DNA of 64,000 bases from Orenia marismortui DSM 5156 (lineage in GTDB: Bacteria > Bacillota > Halanaerobiia > Halobacteroidales > Halobacteroidaceae): the NCBI RefSeq assembly GCF_000379025.1, contig NZ_KB900617.1, positions 245,547 through 309,546 of the forward strand. Direction: 5' to 3'. The notes under the pieces are model-generated. The model saw nothing but the letters and a program-made list of their open reading frames with translations, had not been told where the DNA came from and made no database searches. Positions 36,483 to 45,148 of the stretch are shown here, piece after piece (within the stretch, counting starts at the first letter, position 1; every line of letters starts with the position of its first letter). The translations under genes and the position numbers were made by a program.

Positions 36483-37235
36483 TTACCTCCCATAAAAACA
36501 TAACTGAGGCAACTCTAATAAGCTAGCAACTCCTGAGATTGTATTCCCAAAGATAAAGTAATTCTTTTGATAATCACTAATCATCTTTAAAAGACCATCT
36601 ATCGAACCATTTATAATAGAAGAACCTGTAAATAAAATTAAATCAGCTTCTTGAATCAACCTCTGATTATATTTACTCCCATCCCAAACTTCAACACCAA
36701 AGCTCTTAGTAGCAATCTTCTTCTGATTTAAGTCTGTTATCATAAGCTGCTTTGCGCCAAAAAACTTAGTACAGGCCTCTAAAATAGCAGGTTGATAGCC
36801 GATAATCCCTATCTTATCTATATTATTTAAATTATCATAAATCCACTTAGCCATTTCTCTAGCACATAATTCAGGCTCTTCATTCTTACAGTGAATAGTC
36901 TTCTCAGCCAAAGCAAGGCTACGCAACACAGCATTAATTGTAGCAAGCAATAATCCTCGCTGATAATTATTCTCTAATGGCAAATCAATAATCTCCTGTA
37001 AATCCCCTTGAAAATTACCAGGATGGTCAGTAAACGCCTGACCATAGTTTCCATTAAATTCCGCTTGAATCATTACTTCTTTCCCTGTTAATAAAGGAAA
37101 ATCATCTCGCTTAGGATTACCAATAGCTTCTTCACTGGATAAACCTCGGGCACTGATCATTATATCTTGGTTTAACAACTTATTTTCCATAATTATCTCT
37201 TTAAACTTCTCCTTGGCTCTTGCTAAAACTCCCAT
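36483..37235 (-). CDS. DUF364/DUF4213-type protein near molybdate genes
   Basis: 250 residues from ATG 37235 (AAAGGAG upstream). The C-terminal half is Rossmann-like (IGIIGYQPAILEACTKFF; ADLILFTGSSIINGS) as in the DUF364 heavy-metal chelation family, and the N-terminal half has the DUF4213-like segment with a conserved Asn-Ala (LLLATINAVLRSLA). No membrane segments. By family and position, next to modA/modB and nif, a role in molybdenum or other metal handling is plausible but unproven. It begins right where the modC relic ends. Confidence 0.7.
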   Translation of the reverse strand: MGVLARAKEKFKEIIMENKLLNQDIMISARGLSSEEAIGNPKRDDFPLLTGKEVMIQAEFNGNYGQAFTDHPGNFQGDLQEIIDLPLENNYQRGLLLATINAVLRSLALAEKTIHCKNEEPELCAREMAKWIYDNLNNIDKIGIIGYQPAILEACTKFFGAKQLMITDLNQKKIATKSFGVEVWDGSKYNQRLIQEADLILFTGSSIINGSIDGLLKMISDYQKNYFIFGNTISGVASLLELPQLCFYGR

Positions 37236-37256
37236 CTTATCATCTCCTTTCCCCAA

Positions 37257-37530
37257 CTTGCTCTGCCACCCCTTAAAATTTTATCTCCCAAAAATTCTGC
37301 TCCCTCTTGATTATGAGTTACATATATAAAAGGGATCTGCCAGATTTCTTGAATCCTCTTGACCTCTTGCTGTAATCACTTACTCAATTCTTGGTCTAGA
37401 GAAGATAAAGGCTCATCTAATAGCAATAAATCGAGTTTACTCATTAAATTCTAGCTAAAGCAATCCGTTCTTTTTCCCCTCCTGATAAAGAACTAGGATA
37501 AGCTTCCTGCAGATGAGCAATGTGACACAT
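37257..37530 (-). pseudogene. modC: Decayed molybdate ABC transporter ATPase
   Basis: Minus-strand translation gives HLQEAYPSSLSGGEKERIAL (the ABC signature), then a one-base frameshift near 37446-37450, then LMSKLDLLLLDEPLSSLDQE (Walker B, D-loop), an in-frame TGA after LSK, and IPFIYVTHNQEGAEFLGD (H-loop). Walker A is missing: the 150 bases upstream, after the modB stop, show only fragments (KADRYDNIFDLK near 37660) that might be its N-terminus. The remains sit between modB and the DUF364 gene, where modC is expected. At least three lesions make function unlikely. Confidence 0.82.
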
Positions 37531-37715
37531 TTCAATGATTATGAACAAAGCCCTATTCACCTTTTAAGCAAATGACCAAAACAATGTAAAATAAAAATAG
37601 CTGTCTGCAAAAGTATTTAAACTCTCTTCAAATCGAAAATATTATCATATCTATCTGCTTTCACTTAGATATAATCACCTTTCAAGAATATAAACTTCTT
37701 ACAAACACCTATATA

Positions 37716-38567
37716 TTAGTCTTTTAATTTTAACTCTAAAATAAGCAAGGGAATTAAAAATATCAAAATAAGTACTACCGCCAAAGATATAGATTGACCT
37801 AAATCCCTTTGGGAAAGAGTATAAATAGCAGTAGATAATGTCTGAGTTTTACCCGATAGATTCCCTGCAAACATCATAGTTGCACCAAATTCTCCAGCTG
37901 CACGTAAACAAGCCATTATAAGTCCAGTCACAAAAGCCCTAATACTCAATGGCAAATAAATAAAAAATAATAATTCCTTCTCTCCAGCACCAAAGACCAT
38001 AGCAGCCTCTTTAATATCCTGATCGATAGTTTCAAAACCACTTCTTAAAGCCTGGGTAAAAAGCGGTAACATCACAAATACCTGAACTATAATTAATGCC
38101 ACAAAACTGAAAGGAATATCTAAGCCAATAACTCTAATTACATTTGCAAAAGCTCCTCTCCTACCAAAGGCCATTAATAAAGCTAACCCAGCTACAGTAG
38201 GAGGCATCACCAAAGGTAAATTTAAAATCATATTTATTATTCTATAAATCTTCCCCTGCTTTTGAGCCATTACATAAGCAAAAGGAACTCCAATAATTAT
38301 TGTCATAACAGCAGAACAAACTATAGAACTAATTGTTATTTTTATCGCTTTCAAGGTGTTTAAATCCTTAATAACAGTAACGACATCTCCTAGCGAGGAC
38401 TTAAAAAACAAAGATAAGATAATCAAAGTAATAAATAGAACATTAGAGATCATTATTCCCCAAATTAAAATTTTAGTTAAATCTATCTTATTGCTCTGTT
38501 TTAATTGATATATATCTATTCTTTCCTTACACCCCTCCACCTTCTGATAAATCAAACTATTGTCCAT
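37716..38567 (-). CDS. modB: Molybdate ABC transporter permease
   Basis: 283 residues, longer than the usual 220-230 because of an N-terminal extension of about 35 hydrophilic residues. Five or six membrane helices follow. The permease EAA-type loop reads AAMVFGAGEKELLFFIYLPL near 195, and PLVMPPTVAGLALL and ARAAGEFGATMMFAGN are typical of ModB/CysT-like permeases. The structure looks intact while its ATPase gene next door is broken, so it must borrow another ATPase or be non-functional. Strong ribosome site (AGGTGAT). Confidence 0.87.
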   Translation of the reverse strand: MDNSLIYQKVEGCKERIDIYQLKQSNKIDLTKILIWGIMISNVLFITLIILSLFFKSSLGDVVTVIKDLNTLKAIKITISSIVCSAVMTIIIGVPFAYVMAQKQGKIYRIINMILNLPLVMPPTVAGLALLMAFGRRGAFANVIRVIGLDIPFSFVALIIVQVFVMLPLFTQALRSGFETIDQDIKEAAMVFGAGEKELLFFIYLPLSIRAFVTGLIMACLRAAGEFGATMMFAGNLSGKTQTLSTAIYTLSQRDLGQSISLAVVLILIFLIPLLILELKLKD

Positions 38568-38720
38568 ATTATCACCTGCTTTCTTTTACCCAATAGCTAA
38601 CTGCCGCTAAAACTTTTGCTTATATAATCCAAAGTAAAAATTAAGCTGCTATTTTTATTCAGATATCCTTTTACTCCTTGCTTTAAGCGAAGAAATATTA
38701 TATGTTTTTCCTATAAATTT

Positions 38721-38752
38721 TTAGAGATATAATCTATAGATTATATCTCTAA
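38721..38752. repeat. 32-bp palindrome over the ferredoxin stop codon
   Basis: Perfect palindrome TTAGAGATATAATCTA and complement. It includes the last codons and stop of the ferredoxin gene. There is no T run after it on the minus strand, so it looks more like an mRNA-stabilising or processing hairpin than a classic terminator. Confidence 0.6.
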
Positions 38753-39046
38753 CCTTTCTACTACCTCTCCATTCTCCAAATGGCTTTCAACTATTTCTTC
38801 CACATCATCAGGGCTTACATTTCCATACCATACCCCTTCAGGATAAACAATTACAATCGGCCCTTTATCACAGATTCCTAAACAACCTGTATTAGTAATC
38901 ATAGTATCAGTCATACCTCTATCTTGCACTTCCATCATAAAATTTTGAATTATCTCTACAGAATCCTTATTGACACAAAAACCTCTTTGCTGACCATTAA
39001 TTCTAGAGCTAGAACAGACAAAAATATGATATTTAGGTTGATTCAC
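38741..39046 (-). CDS. Thioredoxin-fold [2Fe-2S] ferredoxin, C. pasteurianum type
   Basis: 101 residues. It closely resembles the [2Fe-2S] ferredoxin of Clostridium pasteurianum: HIFVC at the N-terminus, NGxQxGFC, NTGCxGIC, and GPIVIVYPEGVWYGNV. Cys 11, 24, 55 and 59 match the four cluster ligands; the non-ligand Cys14 of that protein is Ser here. In C. pasteurianum this protein interacts with nitrogenase MoFe protein. Position right after nifB supports a role in electron supply or cofactor work for nitrogenase. Confidence 0.9.
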   Translation of the reverse strand: MNQPKYHIFVCSSSRINGQQRGFCVNKDSVEIIQNFMMEVQDRGMTDTMITNTGCLGICDKGPIVIVYPEGVWYGNVSPDDVEEIVESHLENGEVVERLEI

Positions 39047-39114
39047 CTTTATTCCACCCTTCTTTTATTTAATTTAAACCTTAAGAAATATAATTACTAA
39101 CTTAATTTTGATCA

Positions 39115-40407
39115 TCAGCCAACATCCTTTAAACCTAACTCCTTAATTGCATATTCAATTCCATCTTCAATTCCATCATATATTTCCAAAGACTTAATAC
39201 CACTTTCTAATAGCTTCTTTTTAGGCTCATAACCAATTCTCATAGATAAAACAGCTTCACAGTCAGATAAGAGATCAACTATATTCTTTATCTTAGCTTC
39301 TTTATCTTCACATTCTTTGCCAATACAATATCTCTCTATATTCCTCTTATCCACTAATGCTATTCCCTGATCTGTATACCTATATACTAAAAAATTATCT
39401 ACATGACCAAAATGCTGATCTATCAACCTACCTGTCTTCGAGGCTATAGCAAATAACAGATCTGTACTTTTAATTTCATCAGCCAAGCTTTTATTTTCAT
39501 CACCTTGATCTGTTTTTCTACCTCTAAATTCAATCGATATATCTTGAGATAATTGACCTATTGCATCAGCTCTACATTGCTTACAATGATACATCTGTTT
39601 TAAATCCAAGGAACATCTATCTCGCAATTCATTCAATTCTTTATTACTTACTAAAGGCATCTCTTCAAACTCACTACCCTCTGCTGGAATAAGCGGCATT
39701 ATATTAGTCATAAATGCTCCATGTTCCTTCACCTTATTAACAACTTCTGGAATATGATGATCATTTAATCCTTTAATCATTACTATATTAACTTTACATA
39801 AGACACCTTTGCTGCTCAAAAATTTCAATCCTTCCAATTGATTATCAAGTAATATTTTTGCTCCTTCTTCTCCAGATAATACTTTCCCCTGATAATGAAA
39901 CCACTTATAGATCAAAGCCCCTATCTTTGGATCAATAGTATTAATAGTAATTGTCACATGTCTTACTCCTAATTCCACTAACTCTTGGGCGTATTCAGGC
40001 AACATTAACCCATTAGTAGAGATACAGATAGTAAGCTCGGGGTCATCCTCTTTAATCAATTTAATCGCTTCTTTAGTCTCTTCAAAATTTGCTAATGCAT
40101 CACCTGGCCCAGCAATACCAATCACCTTTAAATTTGGTAATTTATCTTTAACTAATAGATACTTCTCATAAGCCCCTTCAGGTGTTAGTACTTCACTGGT
40201 TACTCCAGGCCTACTCTCATGTAAACAATCATATCTTCTATTACAATAATTACAACTTATATTACACCTAGGAGCAACTGGAATGTGCATCCTTGCATAC
40301 TCATGGGCACATTCACTATAACAAGGATGCTTAGCAGTCTTTAATATAGTGTCCATCGTTGTCTCTTCTGGAAAATTCAAATTTAAATTAACAGAGCAAT
40401 TACTCAC
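39115..40407 (-). CDS. nifB: NifB, FeMo-cofactor radical SAM enzyme with C-terminal NifX-like domain
   Basis: 430 residues. Residues about 30-300 are the radical SAM part: HPCYSECAHEYARMHIPVAP, then the CNISCNYC cluster motif near 49-56, and further Cys residues for the K-clusters (ECAH; CKQC near 280). Residues about 310-430 match the dinitrogenase iron-molybdenum cofactor (NifX/NafY) domain (FAIASKTGRLIDQHFGHVD). It builds the NifB-co core of FeMo-cofactor. Follows the NifX-like gene by about 110 bases. Confidence 0.95.
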   Translation of the reverse strand: MSNCSVNLNLNFPEETTMDTILKTAKHPCYSECAHEYARMHIPVAPRCNISCNYCNRRYDCLHESRPGVTSEVLTPEGAYEKYLLVKDKLPNLKVIGIAGPGDALANFEETKEAIKLIKEDDPELTICISTNGLMLPEYAQELVELGVRHVTITINTIDPKIGALIYKWFHYQGKVLSGEEGAKILLDNQLEGLKFLSSKGVLCKVNIVMIKGLNDHHIPEVVNKVKEHGAFMTNIMPLIPAEGSEFEEMPLVSNKELNELRDRCSLDLKQMYHCKQCRADAIGQLSQDISIEFRGRKTDQGDENKSLADEIKSTDLLFAIASKTGRLIDQHFGHVDNFLVYRYTDQGIALVDKRNIERYCIGKECEDKEAKIKNIVDLLSDCEAVLSMRIGYEPKKKLLESGIKSLEIYDGIEDGIEYAIKELGLKDVG

Positions 40408-40521
40408 TTATACCACCTCTTCCCACCCCTTATTGTCTTATTTATAGGAGTATTATGCTTTTAAAAAATAATCGCTTTTTAATAATCAAATATTTAGAAC
40501 TTAAGAATTCAACTATAATTA

Positions 40522-40809
40522 TTATAATTTTGATATAGCTTCTATAGGATTAAGTGTCTCTTCATCAACTATAGCTTCAATCCCTAAATCACCCAAGCTA
40601 TTGATCATACCCTCTCCAATCTTTCCAGAGATAACAATATCGCAATCTTTGATATCTTCTATAATATGATTTTGATGATTTCCATCAGTAACTCTAATGT
40701 CTAAAAAACAGATTCCTTCTGGTCCCTTCGAATAAATGTAAAAGATCTTAGCTTTACCTAAATGTGAAACAATCTCTTCACTACTATTTACACTAACAGC
40801 TATTTTCAA
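40522..40809 (-). CDS. NifX/NafY-like FeMo-cofactor-binding domain protein
   Basis: 95 residues forming a single dinitrogenase iron-molybdenum cofactor domain: MKIAVSVNSSEEIVSHLGKA at the start, DCDIVISGKIGEGMINSLGD near 55. It resembles the C-terminal domain of the adjacent NifB. Such proteins carry or store NifB-co and FeMo-co precursors. Lies between nifN and nifB. Naming it nifX would go beyond what the sequence shows. Confidence 0.85.
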   Translation of the reverse strand: MKIAVSVNSSEEIVSHLGKAKIFYIYSKGPEGICFLDIRVTDGNHQNHIIEDIKDCDIVISGKIGEGMINSLGDLGIEAIVDEETLNPIEAISKL

Positions 40810-40908
40810 GATAAGCCCTCCTTTTTTATAGTAGCAGTTATCCTATACATCTATGTGCATCACGGTTAAAATATATTTCTAACTCAAGATATTGGAAGCT
40901 TTTCTAAG

Positions 40909-42264
40909 CTATCCAGTAAAATATTCATCATACATATCTTCACGATAAGAACTATACTTATTCTCTAATAAAGTATTAGTGATCTGATCTAAAAGACTAA
41001 CAGATCCATCATAAGCAACATTAACTTTCCTTTGAGCTCCCATCCTATCATGAATTGGAAAACCTATTCTAACTAAAGGTATCCCATCCTTTTCAGTAAT
41101 AAATTTACCATCAGAATGACCAATTAAGATGTTAACACCTAATTTATTGACATAATCCCTAATAGTTTCAAAGTCAGTATCATCTATTATTAAAATATCT
41201 TCAGCAGCCAACTCAAAGTCTTTCTTTAAAAGTTCTGATAACCTAGATATCTCAACACCTGTAGCTAATAATGCTGGAAAGATACCATTTTCCAAACATA
41301 AAGTTGCAATAGCATATACAAGCTCAGGTTGACCAAAGATAGCAGCTCTTCCTTGAGCATTATACTTATGAGAATCGACCATAGCATCTAACATTCTTCC
41401 TCGAGCTTTAGTCAATTTAACACTAGGTTTTTTGCCAGTAATTTCAACTAATAAATTAATGAATTTATCTACATTAGCCAAGCCAATAGGTAAAGGAACT
41501 CTATATAATGGAACTCCAAATTCATCCTCTAAAAATTGACCAGGAGAAATATTCTCAGCTGCTAAAACTCCTAATTCTATAGTTGCTTTAGACCCTCCCA
41601 TACTTCTAATCTCTTCAATTGTAGTTCCACCTTCAGGCAACTTATGATAGTCATTGGAATAACCACCATCCAAAGTTTCGGAGATATCAGGTAATAAATT
41701 ATAATCAACAGAAAAAGACTCTAATATATCCTTAATCCTTCTAATATCACCAGGAGTTAAATTTCCAGCTATAATATTAAGCTTATCATTTGAACCTTCT
41801 GTCGCAAATCGCTCTACCATCTTTCTTAATGATAGATAATATCCTTCAAACTCTGTTCCTCCATAACCTGGTGTTGCTACTGGAACAAAACTTATCTCAC
41901 CAACCTCTTCTTGCTCCACAAATTCATTTACCAATCTTTCAATATCTTCGCCAATAGTCTCTGCTAAACAGGTAGTTACAACTCCGATTACTTTGGGGTT
42001 ATAAAGCTCAATTGTATTCTTTAAACCTTTCTTTAAATTATCCTCTCCTCCATAAACCGTCCCTCGTTCAGTTAGCGAAGAAGAAGCAATATCTACTGGC
42101 TCATTATAGTGGGTAGCCATATGACGTCTCATATAAGTACTACAGCCTTGAGAACCATGCATCATCAAAATAGCTTTTTCAATACCTTTAAAAGCAATTG
42201 CTGCCCCCATAGGCATACACATTTTACAGGGATTAACATTTAAATTCACAAAATTACGCGCCAT
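40909..42264 (-). CDS. nifN: FeMo-cofactor scaffold subunit NifN
   Basis: 451 residues, NifK-like. NPCKMCMPMGAAIAFKGIE near residue 12, HGSQGCSTYMRRH near 36, VVTTCLAETIGED near 100 and a C-terminal nitrogenase fold identify the NifN half of the NifEN scaffold. It starts two bases after the nifE stop, as expected for equal expression. The order nifK-nifE-nifN and the similarity to the nifK product in the first 120 residues support NifN over a second NifK. It lacks the C-terminal NifK motif region around the FeMo-co site. Confidence 0.92.
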   Translation of the reverse strand: MARNFVNLNVNPCKMCMPMGAAIAFKGIEKAILMMHGSQGCSTYMRRHMATHYNEPVDIASSSLTERGTVYGGEDNLKKGLKNTIELYNPKVIGVVTTCLAETIGEDIERLVNEFVEQEEVGEISFVPVATPGYGGTEFEGYYLSLRKMVERFATEGSNDKLNIIAGNLTPGDIRRIKDILESFSVDYNLLPDISETLDGGYSNDYHKLPEGGTTIEEIRSMGGSKATIELGVLAAENISPGQFLEDEFGVPLYRVPLPIGLANVDKFINLLVEITGKKPSVKLTKARGRMLDAMVDSHKYNAQGRAAIFGQPELVYAIATLCLENGIFPALLATGVEISRLSELLKKDFELAAEDILIIDDTDFETIRDYVNKLGVNILIGHSDGKFITEKDGIPLVRIGFPIHDRMGAQRKVNVAYDGSVSLLDQITNTLLENKYSSYREDMYDEYFTG

Positions 42265-42266
42265 AA

Positions 42267-43628
42267 TTATTCACCCCCACTTTGATTAGCGATAATCTTC
42301 CACACTGGACTATTTAAAGTAGAATCAAGCTCTTTGGCAAAATTAACAGCTCCTACAAAACCAGTTAAAGGATGCTTTCTTTCATGATTATGATCACAAA
42401 AAGCTACTCCTAACTTATAGGCTAAAGGCCTTTCTTTAACACCACCTACCAATATATCTGCTCCTCGCTTCTTCATAAATTTCTCAAGTTCAGTAGGATT
42501 AGCATCATCTAAGATAATAGTGCCTTCATCGGTTAACTCCCTAATCTGGTCATACTCTTCCTTCTTACCAGTTTGAGTACCAACCATAACCGGATTAATT
42601 CCTAAATCTTTAAATTGCTTAATTAAAGAGATTGCTTTAAATCCACCACCAACATAAATAGCTGCACTATAACCTTTTAATCTTTGACGATATAATTCTA
42701 TTTTAGCTTCTACTTTAGACTTTTCTTCCTTAATCAGCTTTTCTACATTATCAACAACCTCTTCATCTCCTAATAATTCAGCAATCTTTCTTAAGGAAGA
42801 AATTGTATCCTCAATTCCAACAAAACTAATCTTAACAAAAGGAATATTATACTTATGCTTCATCCGTTTAGCCAATGATGTCATCGAACCAGCACATTGA
42901 ACTATATTTAACTCTGCCTGAGGTGCTTTCATTATCTCCTGACAGCTTGAATCCCCAGTAAACTTAGCATTGACCTCAATTCCAACTCTATTAAGATAAT
43001 CCTTTAAAATCCACATTTCACCAGCCAAATTAAAATCACCTAAAATATTAATTCCACTTCTTTTAATTGAGGCTAGATTGCTATCCATTAAAGCCAACAT
43101 TGCACTGCAAGCAGCTTTATAGCCACTAGATTTATTACCTGCAAAGCCTGGAGCTTGCACTGGAATTACTCTAATTCCATATCTATCCTCTGCTTTTCTA
43201 CAGACTGCATCTAAATCATCACCAATTACCCCCACTACACAGGTTGAATAAATAAAGATAACCTCGGGATTATAGCTTTCCATTATCTCCTCAATGGCAG
43301 CAGTCAACTTTTCTTCTCCACCAAAGACAATATCCTGCTCCCTTAAATCTGTAGAGAAACTATTTCTAAATATCTCTGAACCACTGCTTAAACTACCTCT
43401 AATATCCCAAGTATAACTAGCACAGCCAATTGGTCCATGAACAATATGAAAAGCATCAGTAATTGGATTAAGAACAACTCTGGCTCCACAATATACACAA
43501 GCCCTTTGACTTACAGCTCCTGCCACACTATCTTGCTCACACTTTAAGCCTTTAGATTTATCCTTTGAATTACATAAAATAAAGTCCTTTCTTTCATCTA
43601 ACATTCCCAATTCTAAAACTTGACTCAT
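42267..43628 (-). CDS. nifE: FeMo-cofactor scaffold subunit NifE
   Basis: About 453 residues from ATG 43628 (AAGGTGGTG 6 bases upstream). NifD-like: SQRACVYCGARVVLNPITDA near 40, HIVHGPIGCASYTW near 65, STCVVGVIGDD near 130, and FCDHNHERKHPLTGFVGAVN near 420. The His-442 region of NifD (HSYDYSGPY) reads FCDHNHERKHPLTGF here, which fits a scaffold rather than a catalytic subunit. Forms NifE2N2 for cofactor maturation. Confidence 0.93.
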   Translation of the reverse strand: MSQVLELGMLDERKDFILCNSKDKSKGLKCEQDSVAGAVSQRACVYCGARVVLNPITDAFHIVHGPIGCASYTWDIRGSLSSGSEIFRNSFSTDLREQDIVFGGEEKLTAAIEEIMESYNPEVIFIYSTCVVGVIGDDLDAVCRKAEDRYGIRVIPVQAPGFAGNKSSGYKAACSAMLALMDSNLASIKRSGINILGDFNLAGEMWILKDYLNRVGIEVNAKFTGDSSCQEIMKAPQAELNIVQCAGSMTSLAKRMKHKYNIPFVKISFVGIEDTISSLRKIAELLGDEEVVDNVEKLIKEEKSKVEAKIELYRQRLKGYSAAIYVGGGFKAISLIKQFKDLGINPVMVGTQTGKKEEYDQIRELTDEGTIILDDANPTELEKFMKKRGADILVGGVKERPLAYKLGVAFCDHNHERKHPLTGFVGAVNFAKELDSTLNSPVWKIIANQSGGE

Positions 43629-43744
43629 CTGACTCACCACCTTATAATATATAATGGTGGTATATTGATAGAGTAGGTGGATTTTAATAAGATTGGTTAA
43701 TTTGATAAAGTTTTATTATCAAATTGAATTAGTATTATAATTCA

Positions 43745-43773
43745 GTATGGCGAATCTACTACATTCGCCATAC
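43745..43773. repeat. Stem-loop between nifK and nifE
   Basis: 11-base perfect arms GTATGGCGAAT / ATTCGCCATAC with a 7-base loop in the 155-base nifK-nifE spacer, just after the nifK stop codon. No T run follows on the minus strand, so a role in mRNA stability or partial termination between structural and assembly genes is likely. Confidence 0.7.
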
Positions 43774-43783
43774 CGCTTATAAA

Positions 43784-45148
43784 TTACATTACCAATTCCA
43801 ATTCTTCTTCACTTGTATCCCTATCTGCTCTATCTAATAAAACACCACTAATTTTTTCTATTAGCCTCATTGCCCCTCTATAACCTACGATCGGCAAATA
43901 ACTTTGCACACTTCTATCTAAGATTGGAAAACCAAATCTAACCAATGGAATATCCTCTTCTTTAGCAATATATTTCCCATAGGTATTTCCTAAAATTAGA
44001 TCTACTGGATCATTTTTGATCCATTGATGTAATTCTAATAAATCCCCTGCACTTTTTACCTTTACATCTTCTATTTCAGCATCTTCTAATATAGCATCAA
44101 TATCTTGGTTAAATTCTTTCCCTGGAGTACCAGTCACAATATAACTAGGTTCCATTCCTAGACTTAAAACAAATTCTGTCATAGCAATTACTAGATCAGG
44201 ATCTCCAAAAATAGCTACCTTTTTACCATGGAAATGGAAATGAGTATCTGTCATAATATCAACTAACTGACCTCTTTCCTCCTCTAAAGCATAAGGAACC
44301 TCTTCTCCAGTAATCTTAACTAATTGCATAATCAATTCATCAGTTGCTTTAACTCCAATTGGAGTCTTTAAAACATAAGGTTTTACATCACATTGTCGCT
44401 CTAATTCAAAAGCACCTTCTTTAGAAGCAAAGCTCCCTAACGCTATTGTTGCTTTAGCATTTCCAGTAGCCTTTATCTCTTCAACAGTAGTTCCTCCTTT
44501 TGGATACATCTCATACTTTCCTGTAATTGGAGAATCAACAACTCCACTAGTATCTGGTAACATCGTAAAAGGAATTCCCATCAAATTGCTTATCCTCTTA
44601 ATCTCTCTTATATCTCCAGGATCTATAAATCCAGGGATAATATTGATCTTTTCACTACTGGAATCTTCATCTTTTTGAGCTAATTGTTTAATCATTGCTT
44701 GCACCATATTCGAATAACCAGTAATGTGAGAACCAACATAACTTGGAGTACTAGCATGGATAATTGTCTTACCTTCTGGAATATCCATTGCTGCTACCAT
44801 AGATCCTACATCATCACCAATTGTTTCAGATAAACAGGTTGTATTAATTGCAACAACATCTGGATCATAAACTTTAAATACATTCTTCATTGCAGTATTT
44901 AGATTTGATCGTCCTCCAAATACCGAAGCTCCTTCAGTAAAGGAACTGGTTGAAGCTACAATTGGATCTCTAAAATGTCTAGTCAAATGCATCCGATGAT
45001 AGGAACAACAACCTTGAGAACCATGACTATGAGGTAAACATTTATTAATTCCCAAAGCTGCATACATAGCTCCAATCGGTTGACATGTTTTGGCTGGGTT
45101 TACTACCAACGCCTTTCTTTCGCTAAGCTCTCTTGGTGTTTCTGACAT
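43784..45148 (-). CDS. nifK: Nitrogenase MoFe protein beta subunit
   Basis: 454 residues, the short clostridial form lacking the roughly 50-residue N-terminal extension of Azotobacter NifK. P-cluster ligands are visible as Cys22 (NPAKTCQPIGA), Cys47 (HGSQGCCSYHR) and Cys105 (INTTCLSETIGDD). SSFTEGASVFGG near 68 is conserved. It pairs with NifD in the alpha2beta2 protein that reduces N2. Its start overlaps the nifD stop codon by one base. Confidence 0.96.
   Translation of the reverse strand: MSETPRELSERKALVVNPAKTCQPIGAMYAALGINKCLPHSHGSQGCCSYHRMHLTRHFRDPIVASTSSFTEGASVFGGRSNLNTAMKNVFKVYDPDVVAINTTCLSETIGDDVGSMVAAMDIPEGKTIIHASTPSYVGSHITGYSNMVQAMIKQLAQKDEDSSSEKINIIPGFIDPGDIREIKRISNLMGIPFTMLPDTSGVVDSPITGKYEMYPKGGTTVEEIKATGNAKATIALGSFASKEGAFELERQCDVKPYVLKTPIGVKATDELIMQLVKITGEEVPYALEEERGQLVDIMTDTHFHFHGKKVAIFGDPDLVIAMTEFVLSLGMEPSYIVTGTPGKEFNQDIDAILEDAEIEDVKVKSAGDLLELHQWIKNDPVDLILGNTYGKYIAKEEDIPLVRFGFPILDRSVQSYLPIVGYRGAMRLIEKISGVLLDRADRDTSEEELELVM

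Noticed and set aside
37257-37530. modC kept functional by recoding
   Set aside because: A frameshift, an in-frame TGA and loss of Walker A cannot be repaired by a single recoding event.
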